DNA of 64,000 nt. It comes from Undaria pinnatifida. Taxonomy: Eukaryota > Sar > Phaeophyceae > Laminariales > Alariaceae. Positions 20,927 to 30,850 of the stretch are shown here, in pieces (positions within the stretch are counted from its first letter, which is position 1; the number at the start of each line of letters is the position of its first letter). The position numbers and the translations under genes are program-made. The DNA lies in the NCBI GenBank assembly GCA_012845835.1, contig JABAKD010000026.1:9675699-9739698 (forward strand). Reading direction: 5' to 3'. The notes beneath the pieces are model-generated. The model was given only the letters and a program-made list of their open reading frames with translations. It ran no database searches and had not been told where the DNA came from.

Positions 20927-22804
20927 TTGTCGGCCTTTCTGCTTCCCCGGGGAGAATCGTCGCTCGTGCTCCTGCCTCCGTCGCCACTACCGAAATCTGT
21001 ACCGGCCGCGGGTCGATTTCACCTGCCGCCGACACCTTTTTCGCTTCGGTTTTGGCCATACCCATCGAGGGCGGCACCGGCTCCGCAGAAGCCCTGGCTG
21101 CAGCGAAGCCCATCGCACAGCCGATTTATCTCTTCCGGAGTTCTTTACAGGAGACGGCCCCCGCCGCGACCACCCGTTCGACTGTGTCCGTCTCCACCAT
21201 GCTTGGCACTCCAGCCCTTCCGTCGTCGACGACACGCCGACGAACAGCGACAACAACAGGTAATGCATCCCCGCTGTAGATTATGGATTCGAGCTCGGCG
21301 AAGCCCCTCGGCCATCTTCCAGACGAGGTACAACCCCGTCGCGAGTCCGACGGCCGCGGCTAACCCCGTCGACCACCGCGACCCCTGCTCTTGCCGACTC
21401 GCCGGTCCGCACGGTGCCACTACCGTCCGACTGCGACCACGCAGAGTCAGTGTGGGAACTTCTCTCTTACGGCTCATGCCTTCTCCTGGTGACACGCCGA
21501 CTGCATATACAGGGTCGGACACCCTCGGCAACGCTGATGAATTGCGGTTCACTGATTCTGTCGCGCGTTATTCACATGACGATTGGAAGCGAGAGCAGCA
21601 CGCTGAGCCGACGTGCCACGCCATGATGCGTTACGTTTCTACCGGCCGGCCATCGGTCCTGCCGCCCGACGTTTTGGCGTGCTACCTCTCGCACAAGCGT
21701 CCATCCCTCTCAGACCTCAACGAACTGGCGGGTAAGGGTCGACTACATACAACCGACGACGACATCGTTCTACTTGTCCGTAACCCGACACTGCCGCCAA
21801 CAAGGTCTGACAAACCCAACTCTGCGGGGCGAGTTGCTTGCCCGCTGAACGACGAGCCAGCTCGCATCTACGTTCCCCTGCTCATGCGCCCTTGGATCAT
21901 GCAAGCTTGTCACTTGACGGCCTCTTGTCACCTTGGCACCACGCGCACGTTGCGCATGCTGGAGCGCTTTTATTGGTGGATTGGCATGAGTGTGTGCACC
22001 CGGTGGTGGCTTCGCCACTGCTTGAAGTGCCAGGCGCGGAAAACCCCACGGCTGACTGTTGGCTGGCCCATCATCACAATGCCTCTGCCGGAAGGTCCAG
22101 GTATCGCGGTCAGTGTTGACTACTTCGGCCGCCTTCCGGTCACACCACGAGGCAACACCTACATCCTGGTGTTCACTGATCGCTTCAGTCGTCGGGCTGA
22201 CATGTTCCCCGTCACTGCCGCTGAGTTCACCGCGGAGGGTACAGCCAATATCCTGGTGAACCAATGCATCTCCTTGTGGGGGTGCCCGCGCACCATACCC
22301 TCGGACAACGGACAGCAGTTTTGTTCCAAGCTTTCACAAGCTGTATATCAGCTATTGGGTGTACACAAGCTTGCTACAAGCTGCTATCATCCCAACTGTA
22401 ACGGGGGCGTTGAGCGGGTAAATCACACTATGGCCCAAATGCTGGCTATGTTCGTCAACGAGCGACAAGACGATTGGGACTTGCATCTGCCCCACGTAGA
22501 ATTCGATTACAACAACTCTGTCAGCGCGGCGATGGGTTCGGCGCCCAACGAGGTCCACATGGGCAGACTCCCACGGCTCCCCCTGACGATTTTCGACGGC
22601 ACAGGTGTCGTGGGACACCAGAGTTTGACCCGTGACCACCTGGCCTATTGCGATTTGTCCACCTACCGGCAAAAGCGCGCGAACGACATTGTCCGCGCAC
22701 ACCACGCCCTCACCGTTTCCCGTGTTACCCGCACAAACTCCGCCCTCGCCGACGCGCTACGTCCAGCACCTAACTTCACTGTGGGTGGTTGGGCATGGGT
22801 ATAG
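20927..22804 (+). CDS. Ty3/gypsy integrase of element 1 (625-codon open frame)
   Basis: This is the longest open frame in the window. Residues 1-170 are a Pro/Ser/Arg-rich linker. A zinc-binding H-X5-H-X29-C-X2-C motif follows (H329, H335, C365, C368; pieces HLTASCH and CLKC). The catalytic core then has D398 (SVDYFG), D460 (PSDNGQQF) and E496 (GGVERVNHT). The D460-E496 spacing is 35, as in retroviral-type integrases. Integrase inserts the cDNA into the host genome. The listed start is only the first ATG of the open frame; in the live element this would be part of a gag-pol polyprotein. The frame ends at a TAG (22,802) right after GGWAWV, but the same phase stays meaningful to about 23,735, so the stop is a mutation. 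Confidence 0.93.
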   Translation: MSAFLLPRGESSLVLLPPSPLPKSVPAAGRFHLPPTPFSLRFWPYPSRAAPAPQKPWLQRSPSHSRFISSGVLYRRRPPPRPPVRLCPSPPCLALQPFRRRRHADEQRQQQVMHPRCRLWIRARRSPSAIFQTRYNPVASPTAAANPVDHRDPCSCRLAGPHGATTVRLRPRRVSVGTSLLRLMPSPGDTPTAYTGSDTLGNADELRFTDSVARYSHDDWKREQHAEPTCHAMMRYVSTGRPSVLPPDVLACYLSHKRPSLSDLNELAGKGRLHTTDDDIVLLVRNPTLPPTRSDKPNSAGRVACPLNDEPARIYVPLLMRPWIMQACHLTASCHLGTTRTLRMLERFYWWIGMSVCTRWWLRHCLKCQARKTPRLTVGWPIITMPLPEGPGIAVSVDYFGRLPVTPRGNTYILVFTDRFSRRADMFPVTAAEFTAEGTANILVNQCISLWGCPRTIPSDNGQQFCSKLSQAVYQLLGVHKLATSCYHPNCNGGVERVNHTMAQMLAMFVNERQDDWDLHLPHVEFDYNNSVSAAMGSAPNEVHMGRLPRLPLTIFDGTGVVGHQSLTRDHLAYCDLSTYRQKRANDIVRAHHALTVSRVTRTNSALADALRPAPNFTVGGWAWV

Positions 22805-23340
22805 AATTCTGCCTCTACCATCCGCCTGGGTTTGAAGGCGAACACCGACGCCAATGTTCTCAAGGCCAAACTCGCGCTTAACTGGACGGGCCCATACAAG
22901 GTTCTGGCCGTCGGCCCCTGCTCCGCCGCCGAGACCCCGGACGGCTCGCCGCTCGGGAGCAACCTCCATTATTTCGATCTCCCTTCCGACTTGCCTGGTT
23001 CAAACGCTCGTCAGCGTGTGGCCTTCGAGCGCTGCAAACCGTGTGCCAACCGCCACGACAGCGGAGACATGCCCAAACACCTACCGGCGGGGCTGACACA
23101 GTATGTCCTCATCAAATTTTCCAAGAAGTCCCCGCAGTACCACGTCACTCAAGACGAAGTTTCGACTCCCCTCCAACGGCTGGAGGTGGAGCAGATCACT
23201 GGTCACCAGTCGGTACGGGGGCGAGGTGGCGTCATCGCGGTGCTATACAAAGCGCATTAGGCGGGACTCTCCGAACCCTCCTGGGAGTGGGAAATGCACC
23301 TTTACCTCTCCCGCTCCAACATCTTGCGTTATTGGGCCGG
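22805..23340 (+). pseudogene. Element 1 integrase C-terminal region and chromodomain
   Basis: In phase with the integrase after one stop, the sequence holds the GPY/F-type segment (LNWTGPYKVLAVGPC, about 22,880-22,920). It then has a chromodomain at about 23,171-23,340: LEVEQITGHQ, GVIAVLYKAH, a stop at 23,258 where an aromatic residue is expected, PSWEWEM and ILRYWAG. This matches the chromodomain pattern of a beta-strand start, then W-E, then a closing helix. In chromoviruses this domain steers integration to modified histones. Confidence 0.75.
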
Positions 23341-23735
23341 AACCCCGGACCAGCACCGCCAAACCAACCGCCTCTACCGCCGAATGCGGATCGGGGCGGC
23401 ACAGCGCGAGCTCTGCCGTAACAACGGGGAACGTTTCCTAGCGCCGGGCTATGCCTGTGTTCCCCGCGCCGATTGGCTCCGTCGCTAACACGACACAGTA
23501 CTCCCTAAGGTAGCCCACTTTTATTACAAGGGAAAGGATGGGTTATGGTGGCTTGGAAAAAACAGCGCGAGCACTACAGAGGACAAGGTATATCTGGTCC
23601 GCTTTCTGGACGACCCGGGACCGATTAAACTTCCTCTTCCCCCGCGCGCTACACGACTTTATTAGGAGCCGTACGAGGTTCTTGGTGCTTGCAAGTTCAC
23701 ATCGCCAGTGTGTTTCCTCGGGGAATCCAACTTAA
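23341..23735 (+). pseudogene. Element 1 post-chromodomain module (YRR-GER-GY linker plus SH3/Tudor-like piece)
   Basis: The phase continues through NRLYRRMRIGAAQREL, NNGERFLAPGYACV, a TAA at 23,486, then KDGLWWLGKNSASTTED and VYLVRFLDDPGPIKLPL, with stops at about 23,663 and 23,733. The second part has the W-x-LG / FLDD-P look of a small SH3- or Tudor-like beta barrel. The same order of motifs is seen after the chromodomain of element 2 (48,115-48,405), so it is a conserved part of the lineage. Its function is unknown; chromatin reading is a reasonable inference. Confidence 0.6.
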
Positions 23736-24663
23736 CGTAGACGAATCTCGAGGGGCGGCCGTGGCCAGTTGACTTCCAAGCCACCACCGCTCCTCGGTAG
23801 TTCTTCATTTGTTTGAGTTATGAGTTTAGCGTCTTTGTCATGGGGCTGTTCGTAGTGTCATGCGGGTCTTTGTCGAGTTTTGGGGCGGCTCTTTCCATTT
23901 TTTTTTCTGTCCTACCGAACCCCCTGCTCAGTGCCGGGTCAGGGTTCGGGTAAAACGCCGCTAGCTGAGGCGCAGGGCTGTCGCCTTTTCGTCATTGTTC
24001 AATTCCGCCCTGCCGACGCCCTCTTCAGCCCAGAGCCGGGGGGCGACCAGGGTACCCTGTTCGCGCGTAACGTGGTACAGGGCTATGTACGGGTCTGTGT
24101 GTCATTTCTTTTATCTTTTATGTGTTGTATTTGTTCTACTTTGTTTTTTTCGTCTAAACACTTCCTCCCCTAGCGGGGCTATAGGTGTTGCCACCTTCCA
24201 TCCCAAGTATTTGTCGTTTTCTCGTCTAACCCCCTGCCTTGCCGATGGCCCGCGGGAGGTTTTTCGCATGACTTCTCCCTTGTGTTAGCACCTGTGTTCC
24301 CCCCTCATGTCGACGAGGGCTCGCCTCGCCATAGTACCTTTTCTGTGGTTGGTTTGCCGTAGAGCCTTTTCTGCCCCCCTCGCCACACCGGCGGCATGCG
24401 GCAGATTCTAGAGTCTTTTCTGCCCCCCCCGCCACACCGGCGACATGCGACAGGTTTTCGATGGGTGACTATTGCCTTGTTGTAGGGTCTGCGTTTCTTT
24501 TTACTGAGTTCCTTTGCGTGTTCCTAGCTCCATAGCCAGACGGTTAGAGGTGTGGGAGTGGGTTTTGAGGAGCCGAATCTTCGACTCATGGTCTAGTTCG
24601 TAGAACCGGAGTTTCCCCGAATCTCCCAAATTTTTGCATATGCGACTCATCAGGGTGGGCTAG
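23736..24663 (+). other. Element 1 3' untranslated region
   Basis: No domain is visible. A 49-bp tandem duplication (24,363 and 24,412) shares CTTTTCTGCCCCCC, GCCACACCGGCG and CATGCG. Just before the right LTR lies AGGGTGGGCTAG, a weak candidate polypurine tract. Confidence 0.5.
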
Positions 24664-24933
24664 TGTTAAGATACGGCCTCGAAAGGCCTGTAATTATCCG
24701 AATTTAAGATCATTTGGATGGGTTTCGTATGATAATGTTGGTGTTTTATATTCGGGAAAGTTAGGAAGTAGATCGGAAGCACGTGGCTCCGATCTCAGAA
24801 GCTATCCCGGGCTCTGGTGGAAACGAATATAGCTACATCTCTACGAAGGAAACGAAAGTGAGTACTCTCCGAGGACCTGCTCAATTGGCAGATCTGCAGG
24901 GGGCACTCTGTGTTCCCCACCTTTAATTTAACA
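24664..24933 (+). repeat. Element 1 right LTR
   Basis: It begins TGTTAAGATACGG and ends TTTAATTTAACA, giving perfect TGTTAA/TTAACA termini. The sequence immediately after it is the right half of the interrupted target (CGTGTGTGCGCCACAG). Confidence 0.92.
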
Positions 24934-25560
24934 CGTGTGTGCGCCACAGCGATCGACGATATAGCAGTATCATAAAAAATTAGGATCTTCTGCACAAATA
25001 TCTCGTGGTACCTATTACTACGCATACGCACGTCAGACGCAAGTCAATTGGAAAAAAGCAATAAAAAAAAGAAAAGACAGAGAAGAAAGAAAAGGGGTAT
25101 TATATTCCGATTCAAGATCACCCTGTGTCAAGTGGAAGCAGGCGCTGATTGCCCTTATCTGTTGCGGGCAATGTATATGGCTGTTAGTACCTGGTATGCC
25201 GGGACATGGCTCTTTGGCCGCTCTTTTAACGTGACGGTCTGGGCACCAACAGTTTTAACTTCATGGATTCATCCCGAGGTCAAACGATCTGTACGAATGG
25301 CCGTCCAATGGCATCGCCTGCCCTACGCGAGTAGTATGAAAAAAAATTCCGTGAAAATTTTAGCGAGCTAAGGTTTCTGATCCAATAACCGAATGAAATC
25401 GAGACTTTTAGCGATTTTGTTCGCTGCCGGATAAGCGACCAAGAGGTGATTATTCGGGCAGAAAATATTCTATGATTATTCGACCATTATGCCATTGAGT
25501 CAAATACGCACTGTTTTGGGTTATTATGCTCGAGTCGAGCCAGTCTTAGTTCCACATATT
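24934..25560 (+). repeat. Right flank of the target plus repeat module A, copy 2
   Basis: 24,934-25,000 continues the target sequence interrupted at 11,669 (matching 28,589-28,640). 25,000-25,085 matches 29,325-29,415. From about 25,090 module A follows, aligned with 3,090 and 29,420. Confidence 0.75.
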
Positions 25561-27130
25561 ATGATGTCGTTTTTATTTGAACACCCTGTTTTTGTTCGAA
25601 ATTAAGTGTGCTTGTAATAGGGGGGCCATGAATCCTGGATGCAAATGGCTTTAATTCATCCCTTTATGTTGCGTTTCGTGCTGTTGTTGTTGTTCAAGCA
25701 AGTGTTTCCGATCGTCATTTTGAGCGTGCTTGGTCGGCACGCCAACCTGAGGTAGGCTTAAAATCGGTATTTTGTGCGATCTATCATGCAAATAACTCAT
25801 TAAACTGCGCTCGCTTTGCGAATGTATGCCATATGCGAGAAGTGTGCGAGAAAAACCGATTCCGTAGAGAAAACTATGGCTTTATTGTGTCGAAGCCTAC
25901 CAGCCAGTCACGAGAAATAAACCAATGGAGCCGGGGTTGACACGTCGTGCGGCGAGGTATCGACCCGGGAGATCATCGTTATAGCTCCCGCGTTGTTGGA
26001 GCTGTAGAGATTCGGAGGATTTATGAAACGGGGACGGGGCCCTATTTCCCCCGTGTGTGACGGAACTGCCCCCCATCGGTTGGTGAGCCTCCATCATCCT
26101 CTTAGGGTGAGGGGCCGCTGTGGAGCTTGAACCAATCAGCGATTCTAGCCAATGGAACTGGGGTTTCCACACCGTGGGGGGCGATGTCGACCCGAGAGAA
26201 CTTGTTTTTTTCTCTTGTTTGTCTAATGTTTAGATACATGGAATAAGCCCTGGACCGGGGGTGGGACCCTATCGTCCCCGGGTGGAGCTGGCTCTATAAT
26301 ATACGGACCCCAGCGAACCAGATCATCCGGTCGATGGCATTGGGGATTTCCACACTGTGCGTGGAGGCATCAATTCTGGTGATATACCCGTGTTCGTTCT
26401 CGGGCTGTCGGAGTTGTATATATGTGAATGGATTATGATTCTGGGAATGAACCCTATCGTCCCCAGATGACGATTACTTTATGTACGATCTCCGGCGAAT
26501 GAGCGACCAGCAATCAGAATAAAAGGCCATACCAGGTATATTCGTTAATATTTTCGTCTAAAACTCCATCTAGCCTGCAATTTTAACTAACAAATTCTTA
26601 GTTCTTCAGTGCTATCGCGTACTCCTAATATTCCATCGACCGGACAAGAGCGGTCTACAGCAACAAGGTAGTATCATTATTACACTAGTATTCGAGGAAT
26701 TGAATGGCGAAGGCAGCGACACCGTGTTGCACGCCTAGAACACCGCCAGCAAGTCTCTTTACAATCACTATACACACACAGAATCACAGTCGGTCTGCGA
26801 GCCTCTGGTCTAGATATGATGGTATCATGCATGTAGCAGCAGAAGCTGGCTCAGTGCGCGCCTGTCAGTGGCTACGTAGAGAACATGCAGCAAACAGTTG
26901 GCCCTCTCTATGCTGGCCCTGGATGCTTAGTTGAGTCGAAACGTCAAGAAACGCGCTCGAGACGTATCTTCGTGGCCAGACTAGAGTGTCAGTCTGCGTG
27001 TGCTCGGGTTTATCTGGGATTCATCCAATCGTAATATATATGATGAAGCTCAGAATCGTATTCACGCAAGAAACGGAGAAACGGAGGAAACGACAGAAGT
27101 AAGTAGTCGACTGTTTGTCTGTCTTTATCA
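25560..27130 (+). repeat. Repeat module B, copy 2
   Basis: This is collinear with copies 1 and 3 and closest to copy 3 (38,430-40,085). The two share long stretches such as the segment around GAACCAATCAGCGATTCT and the ankyrin-like ORF. Confidence 0.8.
26704..26934 (+). CDS. Small ankyrin-like ORF in module B, copy 2
   Basis: This 76-codon frame starts ATGGCGAAGGC and ends in a stop without a frameshift. Residues 40-62 (IMHVAAEAGSVRACQWLRRE) resemble one ankyrin unit of the form seen in repeat-rich protist proteins (HVAAxxGxxxxCQWL). The part before it has no known motif. The same frame is open at 39,680-39,910 (with GTG instead of ATG) and is broken at 4,757. A single unit cannot form an ankyrin stack, so this is either an exon-like fragment captured by the repeat or a relic. 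Confidence 0.45.
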   Translation: MAKAATPCCTPRTPPASLFTITIHTQNHSRSASLWSRYDGIMHVAAEAGSVRACQWLRREHAANSWPSLCWPWMLS

Positions 27131-27278
27131 ATCTCTTGGCATTACTTTGCGTTCTACACGCGTAGGCTATGTGTTGTGTGGTAACGGTTTATACTCTCTA
27201 TCGAGTATTGAATCGAACAAGTCGAAGTGCTGCCCTGCCCTACCCGGAGCATGGCACCCATTCGGAGCCCTTGCATAT
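27130..27278 (+). repeat. Hairpin-ended module, copy 3 (palindrome lost)
   Basis: It contains AATCTCTTGGCATTACTTTG and TCGAAGTGCTGCCCTGCCC and ends CGGAGCCCTTG, but the central inverted repeat is deleted (GCATGGCACCCATTCGG remains). Confidence 0.65.
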
Positions 27279-27312
27279 ATATTTATCGATTTTTTTTCGT
27301 ACGGGACAGGGA

Positions 27313-27490
27313 TTTGGTCACGAGTTTTTGGGAGCAGTCTCGGTATTAGATTCTAGAAACTGGAATTCTCGCTTCGTTCGAGCGCCGTCTTCGGGGGGCG
27401 GCTCAAACGCCTCTCGCTCTTCTTCATCCGTTCCGCAACTGGCCGAGATCGGGTATGTGTGCAGATCGAGACAAGCGAGAAGTAAGCAAT
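27313..27490 (+). repeat. GGTCAGGAG hairpin repeat, copy 4 (5' diverged)
   Basis: The start is altered (GGTCACGAGTTTTTGGGAG). The central GCCGTCTTCGGGGGGCGGC hairpin and the CGAGACAAGCGAGAAGT end are kept. Confidence 0.7.
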
Positions 27491-27559
27491 TTTTTGTATT
27501 CTGGGCAGTATACGCCCGACCTATTCTAGGATCTTGGAAAATATGTAGAGTTTGAACGA

Positions 27560-28590
27560 AAAAAACACATGGGAAACCATTAATTCCAAGTTGGCGTCAT
27601 TTCCAAATTGACTTCCTGTTTCGTCCCGACAACACTTTTTTCATGGTCACACCGAGCTCGAAGCGTTTGGCCTATTGTCGTACGACTGCTGTGCCGTTAC
27701 TTTTCGATGTCGGATTTCGCGGATAAATACGTTTGTTCCAGCGTTCGTTGTCTTCGAGGGCGGCCGTTCCCTACCCAACGACATCATTACACCCAGTGTT
27801 CGTGCGGATCATTCACCCTAGAGAGGTACAACTTATTTTGCAGGCACAGACTGTCAGATAGAGTAAACCAAACATTCGCAATTGATTAAGCTTAAAAGCA
27901 AGTGAAATGCTAGCGTACCGGGTACGAGAACACAACAACACACGCCAGACCACAGAAATAGCAAATATACACACTGAACGGAGTCGCTTTGTAAAATCAC
28001 ATTTAAAATTACGAGAAACAATGTTTTGTCAGGCTTTTTCATCGCCGCCGCAAAGAGTCGTTTCGTATATATTGGGTTTTGCAGTTTCCGCGCACAGACT
28101 GACTAACATCACCCTGTTGACCCTGATAGCTACATTGTAGTTGTAATGGGAGTCACCGACCTAAATCCTTAATGAGGACACACAGCCCGTAATACGCACG
28201 ATCGGAGTATCACACACAGTATGCAAAGATGAGTTCGACAAAGTCTTCGATCTCACAGCGCGAGTGCATTTTCATGTTTTATTATATTGGTCCACGATCC
28301 ACGATCCATCTTTCAGGACCGCCCAATAAATATTCCACACTAATTCCATGTATATGTTACCCCACAAGCGAAACGTGGATGCACTTCTAAAGGTAGGTTT
28401 GTTTCTCATGGTAGTAGTTTTTTTTATCGCATTGATGTGTAGTTGCAAGAATTGTGCTGCCTACTGAATGTTGTGCGCCAGCAATTATTTAGTTTAGGGA
28501 TCTTCTTGAAAATAAATGTCATTTCGTGTTTGCCAGGGAATAACTGATGATACAAAGTAATAGGGATCTTCTGACCAATATGTGCTGTGT
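27560..28590 (+). repeat. Module G, copy 2 (uninterrupted target site)
   Basis: It aligns with 10,840-11,669 and carries a 207-bp insertion at 28,076-28,282. At about 28,585-28,605 it shows the LTR element's target uninterrupted (ATGTGCTGTGTGTGCGCC), which fixes the insertion point of element 1. Confidence 0.82.
28076..28282 (-). mobile_element. 207-bp insertion with 8-bp target duplication
   Basis: Module G copy 2 has extra sequence flanked by TATATTGG on both sides (28,068-28,075 and 28,283-28,290). The other copy has a single TATATTGG at 11,323-11,330. The insert is the inverted form of the sequence at 555-775 and 9,680-9,880. No terminal inverted repeats or A-tail are evident, so the class is unclear; a short nonautonomous element or solo terminal repeat is possible. 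Confidence 0.75.
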
Positions 28591-28599
28591 GTGCGCCAC

Positions 28600-29009
28600 A
28601 GCAATCGACGATAGAGCAGTATCATAAAAAAATGGGATCTTCTTCACCAGTACTTCATGTGCGCCAGTAATCGGCGATACAGCAGTAGGAGTGAAATAAT
28701 AGGTGTTACGGCGTGCTAGGCCTCCTACAACCACCGATGACCCTGGCATGTAGGCAGTGGGCAGCTCCTCTTCCCAGCCAACGAATCTTGGTGTATTCGT
28801 ACTTCTCGCGCAGTGCCTGATCACGCTCGGGTAGTTTGACCTGCGGTGTATAGCACCGCTGTCCTCCCTGCAGTACCGGTACTAGCATGTATGTATGTGT
28901 TTCTTGTGACGTGCGGTTCTCTTCGAGGTGCTCCTGTTATTTCAGGTTTGATACTAAACGACAACAGCTGTTCAGACAAGCTACACCAACTAGAAATTAC
29001 AGCAGCACC
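28600..29009. other. Unassigned sequence between modules
   Basis: The first part repeats GGGATCTTCTT phrases. A stretch at 28,640-29,010 is absent between the matching positions of the copy at 24,990. No coding signal is convincing. Confidence 0.4.
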
Positions 29010-29395
29010 GTGGAGCATTGTGGTTGTTCTCGCATTATTTAGTCGCAAAATCAAGAGTCTGTGGGCACGGAACAGGCTCCAGTCACATTCTGAAGTGGAC
29101 GAATACCCCGAGAAAAAACACAAACAAAACCAAAAGTGGTACACGCATATATTATAGCAGACGCAATTCATGCCTCTGCCAGGAAAATGTAAAAAATGAA
29201 ATCGAAATCGGGAGTCAGCCTACAATATGCCGGGTCCATACTGCTACATTCGTCGGACTACTCGCGCCTGAAAATACCGACTACACCGCTTGCTACCCAG
29301 AAAAAAAACTACCACGTATATATTACACGTGGTACCTATCACTACGAATACACACGTCAGACGCCAATCAAACGGAAAGAAACAAAAGAAGCGAA
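29010..29395 (-). repeat. Inverted copy of part of module E
   Basis: This reads as the reverse complement of 31,265-31,790 (without its MITE) and of 7,612-7,945. It forms an inverted repeat of about 380 bp with the 31.3 kb copy, separated by about 1.87 kb. The MITE site is empty here too (TA at 29,140-29,141 within AGTGGTACACGC). Confidence 0.75.
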
Positions 29396-29419
29396 ATACA
29401 AGGCAGAGAAGAAAGAAAA

Positions 29420-29790
29420 GGGGTTTTATATTACGATTCATGATCACCCTGTGTCGAGCCGAAGAAGGTGCTCATTGCTCTCATAGACCGTACATAGCTG
29501 TTAGTATGCCGGGACATGGCCATTTGACCGCTCTGCTTATGTCCCGAATGGCTTTATCTTGACTCTCTGGATACCAACTGCAAAGACTCATCCCAAGGTC
29601 GAGCGTTCAGTGTGAATTACGGTCGTACGGCAATTTTTAGCCTTACGCAAGAAGTATGCAAGAAAACCCGCGAAAATATTAGCGAGCTTAATTTAGGTTT
29701 TTGATCCAATAAGCCAATGAAATCGGTACTTTTAGCGGTTTTTTCCGGTGCCGGTTAAGCGACAAAGCGGTGATTATTTGGGCAGCGAAT
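29420..29790 (+). repeat. Repeat module A, copy 3
   Basis: It aligns with 3,110-3,480 and 25,110-25,480, starting near GATCACCCTGTGTCGAG. Confidence 0.7.
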
Positions 29791-29814
29791 AAAAAAATCT
29801 ATATAAAATCCTTC

Positions 29815-30395
29815 TTTGGTGTCAGGGGTTTGGTCAGGAGTTTTTTTTTGTCTCGGCCGAAGTATGCGATTCGCGGTACTGGAATTCTCGGTCGAATATT
29901 GCTTCGTTCGAGCGCCGCCTTCGGGGGGCGGTTTCAACGCCCCTCGCCCTGCCGCGTCCGTTTCGCACATCGACGTGAACGCGGACGGATGCAGAGCGAG
30001 ACAAGCGAGAAGTTGCAAAAATACCGCATGTCGAGGAGGAATTTTGAAAATTCTGGTTGAATCTTAATGTCTGCAACGCCTGGATAATTTACAAAATTGG
30101 CATCATTTCCAAACGGTACTTGATAATGTTTGGATTTTTGCGGTGGCATACTCTCGAGCGTTAGTTTCTTTGCTGTACATACAGTACTTTTTTTCTAGTT
30201 CGTTTGGTTCTTGCTCGGCCTTTATTGTTTTTGTTTCTACTCGTTTAGCCAGTTGGAAATTCAATTTTTTAGTGTGGGTTTACCTAAAACGTAACACAAA
30301 TTACGACGAAATCCAACTACTTCGTGACACAAATTTCCGACGGCAAGACGTTTCCTGACAAAATTATTCCCAAATCATGATATTTTCACGTAACA
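29815..30395 (+). repeat. Module C, copy 2 (with GGTCAGGAG hairpin repeat, copy 5)
   Basis: The hairpin repeat occupies 29,833-30,025, with the GCCGCCTTCGGGGGGCGG centre. The remainder is collinear with 5,475-5,800, including CTCGAGCGTTAGTTTCTTTG. Confidence 0.75.
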
Positions 30396-30396
30396 A

Positions 30397-30850
30397 AATC
30401 TCGGCACAACCAAGCAGGTAGAGCCGTCTCTTCGGCCTTTGGCCCTGGCTTTAGCACGGCCGCTGACACTCCAGGCAGCCTCTGCTGTAGGCATGAATAG
30501 TGCGGTTGATTCGCAGCGAACTATCCCGTTGTGCTCGTTTCTATGTGGCCATTGTCCATGCCATTTCGTGTCACCTTCCTTCTGTTTTGAGCTCGTCGTC
30601 GTACCGTTGAGGCACGAGGAAACGTACGTGCTGGGTGAGAACAGCAGTATGTACGACGCGCACGAACGCCAATTGACGACATTGGCAAACACACAACAGC
30701 AGGTGTAGCAGCAGTAGCCAAAGGGCGAACCTTCTAGCACATACTGCAGCAACTAGTAGCAACCAGAACCACAGCAGATAGCTCAAAGTGCAGTACAAGT
30801 GCCGTTGGCAACGTTAGGCGTACAGGCATCACTCTGTCCAATATATAACA
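30397..30850 (+). repeat. Single copy of the 463-bp unit
   Basis: It corresponds to one unit of the triple array at 5,814-7,195. It is flanked on both sides by the same modules, which makes it the reference state for judging the array's expansion. Confidence 0.85.

Larger units (their letters stand above)
11670..24933 (+). mobile_element. Element 1: 13.3 kb Ty3/gypsy LTR retrotransposon with chromodomain and NADAR domain
   Basis: Two direct repeats of 274 and 270 bp bound the element. The right LTR begins TGTTAA and ends TTAACA; the left one begins the same way and ends TTAGCA. Left and right flanks together recreate the uninterrupted sequence near 28,589, with a likely 4-bp target duplication (TGTG on the left, CGTG on the right). 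Inside, in order, are a leader with minisatellites, gag with a CCHC knuckle, a repeat-rich stretch, a NADAR domain, the distal half of RNase H, a D,D(35)E integrase, a chromodomain and a C-terminal module. The integrase and chromodomain are Ty3/gypsy (chromovirus-like). RT and protease are not detectable. Stops and frameshifts mean it cannot make its proteins itself. Confidence 0.9.
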
